Below, one piece after another: positions 63,033 through 64,000 of a stretch of 64,000 nt of DNA (positions within the stretch are counted from its first letter, which is position 1; each line of letters begins with the position of its first letter). Origin of the DNA: Phytohabitans rumicis (GTDB lineage Bacteria; Actinomycetota; Actinomycetes; Mycobacteriales; Micromonosporaceae); the NCBI RefSeq assembly GCF_011764445.1, contig NZ_BLPG01000001.1, positions 4,898,001 to 4,962,000 on the forward strand. The letters are read 5' to 3'. Made by a program: the position numbers and the translations under genes. The notes under the pieces are model-generated. The model worked only from the letters and a program-made list of their open reading frames with translations. It did no database searches and was not told where the DNA came from.

Positions 63033-64000
63033 TCAGTCGTCGTTCAGGATGGTGCCGATGGCGATGGGGTCGCCCTGCCACTGGCCGGGCACGGAGCCCA
63101 CCACGAGCGCCAGCGTCTCGTTGCCTTCACGCTTGCGGTCGCCGCGTACGGAGACCGTGAACGTCGCCGACGTCTGTCCGGTGCCGAGCACCGTGCACCG
63201 GATCAGCGGCTCGAAGTCGGAGCCGGCGGACGCGGTCAGGCCCAGCGTCGCCGCGCACAGCACGATCGGCGCAGGTACCGGCCGGGACGCCACCACGGTG
63301 AACGTCATGGACGTCTTGCCGCTGTTGCCCTCGGCCACCGACACGTCCGCGATCGACAGCGTCGGGCGGGAGCGGAACCTGGCGACCTGCGGGTCGTGGT
63401 CGCTGGAGCCGCGCGACCCGTCGCCGTCGAAGTCGGCGGCCCAGTCGGCGTTGATGTGCGCGGCGCGGATCTGGACCAGGTCGTCGTGCAGCAGCGGGCT
63501 GACGAAGAGGTGGTCCAGCGTCTGCGCCTGGCCCTGGAAGACGTACGAGTACGCCGACTCGGGCTTGTCCGCCGCCAGGTTCTCCCACAGGTTTTGCAGG
63601 CCGGCGTCGTACAGCGGGGCGAGCTGGTCGGAGGCCGGCTGCACCGGGTCGTCGGGGCGGGGAAGACGTTCAGGTCGCCGCCGTAGACGATCCGGGCGGA
63701 GCCGAGGGCGGCGACGATCGCGGCGCCGTACGCGGCCTGCTCGCGGCGCTGGCCGACGCGGGCATCCGGGGTGGACGAATAGTGGTTGCTGATCGCCCAC
63801 ACCGTGAAGGTGTCCGCCGAACCCGGCGCGGCCGCCACCGTGAACTTGCCGACCTGCGGGGCGCGGGTGTAGACGTCCGAGCCGTCCACGCCGGTGGAGG
63901 TGTCCACGTCGGCGGGCAGGTCGGCGTTGAGCGACTTCGGGTTCTGTACGTCGGCGTTGTACGCCAGGCCGGGCGCCCGGTACGACACGGTGGGCGCCGA
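63033..64000 (-). CDS. ExeM/NucH-type extracellular nuclease (3' part), apparent frameshift at 63659-63662
   Basis: The last ~323 residues of a secreted endonuclease/exonuclease/phosphatase-fold protein; the 5' part is outside the window. It shows AISNHYSST, VYGGDLNVFPRPDDP (read after adding one C at 63659-63662), LDHLFVSPLL and SSDHDPQVARF, the catalytic Asp/Asn/His set. The C-terminal ~80 residues are a Calx-beta-like domain (LSIADVSVAEGNSGKTSMTF). It degrades extracellular DNA. As written, the frame breaks after DLNVFPA. Confidence 0.87.
   Translation of the reverse strand, partial: GAHRVVPGARPGVQRRRTEPEVAQRRPARRRGHLHRRGRLGRLHPRPAGRQVHGGGRAGFGGHLHGVGDQQPLFVHPGCPRRPAPRAGRVRRRDRRRPRLRPDRLRRRPERLPRPDDPVQPASDQLAPLYDAGLQNLWENLAADKPESAYSYVFQGQAQTLDHLFVSPLLHDDLVQIRAAHINADWAADFDGDGSRGSSDHDPQVARFRSRPTLSIADVSVAEGNSGKTSMTFTVVASRPVPAPIVLCAATLGLTASAGSDFEPLIRCTVLGTGQTSATFTVSVRGDRKREGNETLALVVGSVPGQWQGDPIAIGTILNDD

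Overview
The window is chromosomal DNA from a very high-GC Gram-positive bacterium, an actinomycete and most probably a member of the Micromonosporaceae. The evidence is mycothiol synthesis (mshA), a BldN-type sigma factor beside an RsbN-like partner, a BldC-like regulator, the tiny basic protein bS22, a SenX3/RegX3 phosphate-sensing pair and a rex-hemACDB operon, all in actinomycete-style order. GTG, TTG and coupled GTGA/ATGA starts are common.

Layout. 1-4.9 kb: a LacI regulator (cut by the window edge) coupled to a GH1 beta-glucosidase, a mycothiol-dependent-type enzyme, an LPXTG wall protein, a methyltransferase and an SDR. 5.1-6.95 kb: mshA and a YbjN protein. 7.245-28.670 kb: a 21.4-kb integrated conjugative element of the actinomycete type. 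Its ends can be read to the base: it lies inside a copy of a dispersed palindromic repeat, with a 2-bp CA crossover and a large serine integrase next to the right end. It carries a TIR/NB-ARC/TPR protein with eight nearly identical 126-bp repeats, HTH regulators, two paralogous GNATs around a methyltransferase, an IS3 insertion that splits a small gene, and a transfer block (GntR repressor with palindromic operators, DUF2637-like membrane protein, FtsK/TraB translocase). Four tandem octamers just 3' of traB look like the TraB recognition locus. 29-43.7 kb: CoA-transferase, MFS, gpmA, phoU/senX3-regX3, Ppx/GppA, a sugar isomerase, CGNR protein, proline dehydrogenase, a metallopeptidase-like protein and a MacAB-like ABC system. 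43.7-51 kb: repeat-rich spacer, BldC-like HTH, bS22, epimerase, acyltransferase, HAD, RsbN-like and BldN-like proteins. 51.4-62 kb: acyl-CoA ligase, glutaredoxin, HAD, a two-component system, then rex-hemA-hemC-hemD-hemB with a near-consensus Rex operator in front. 62-64 kb: a repeat-rich spacer including a 590-bp segment with 29-bp perfect terminal inverted repeats, and the 3' end of a secreted ExeM/NucH-type nuclease gene.

A caution runs through the whole window. Ten genes, including essential-looking rex and hemC, are broken in the same way: each is restored by adding one G (or C) to a run of three to five. This looks like a homopolymer deletion artefact of the assembly rather than ten pseudogenes. 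The genes concerned are annotated as single genes with the frameshift position given.
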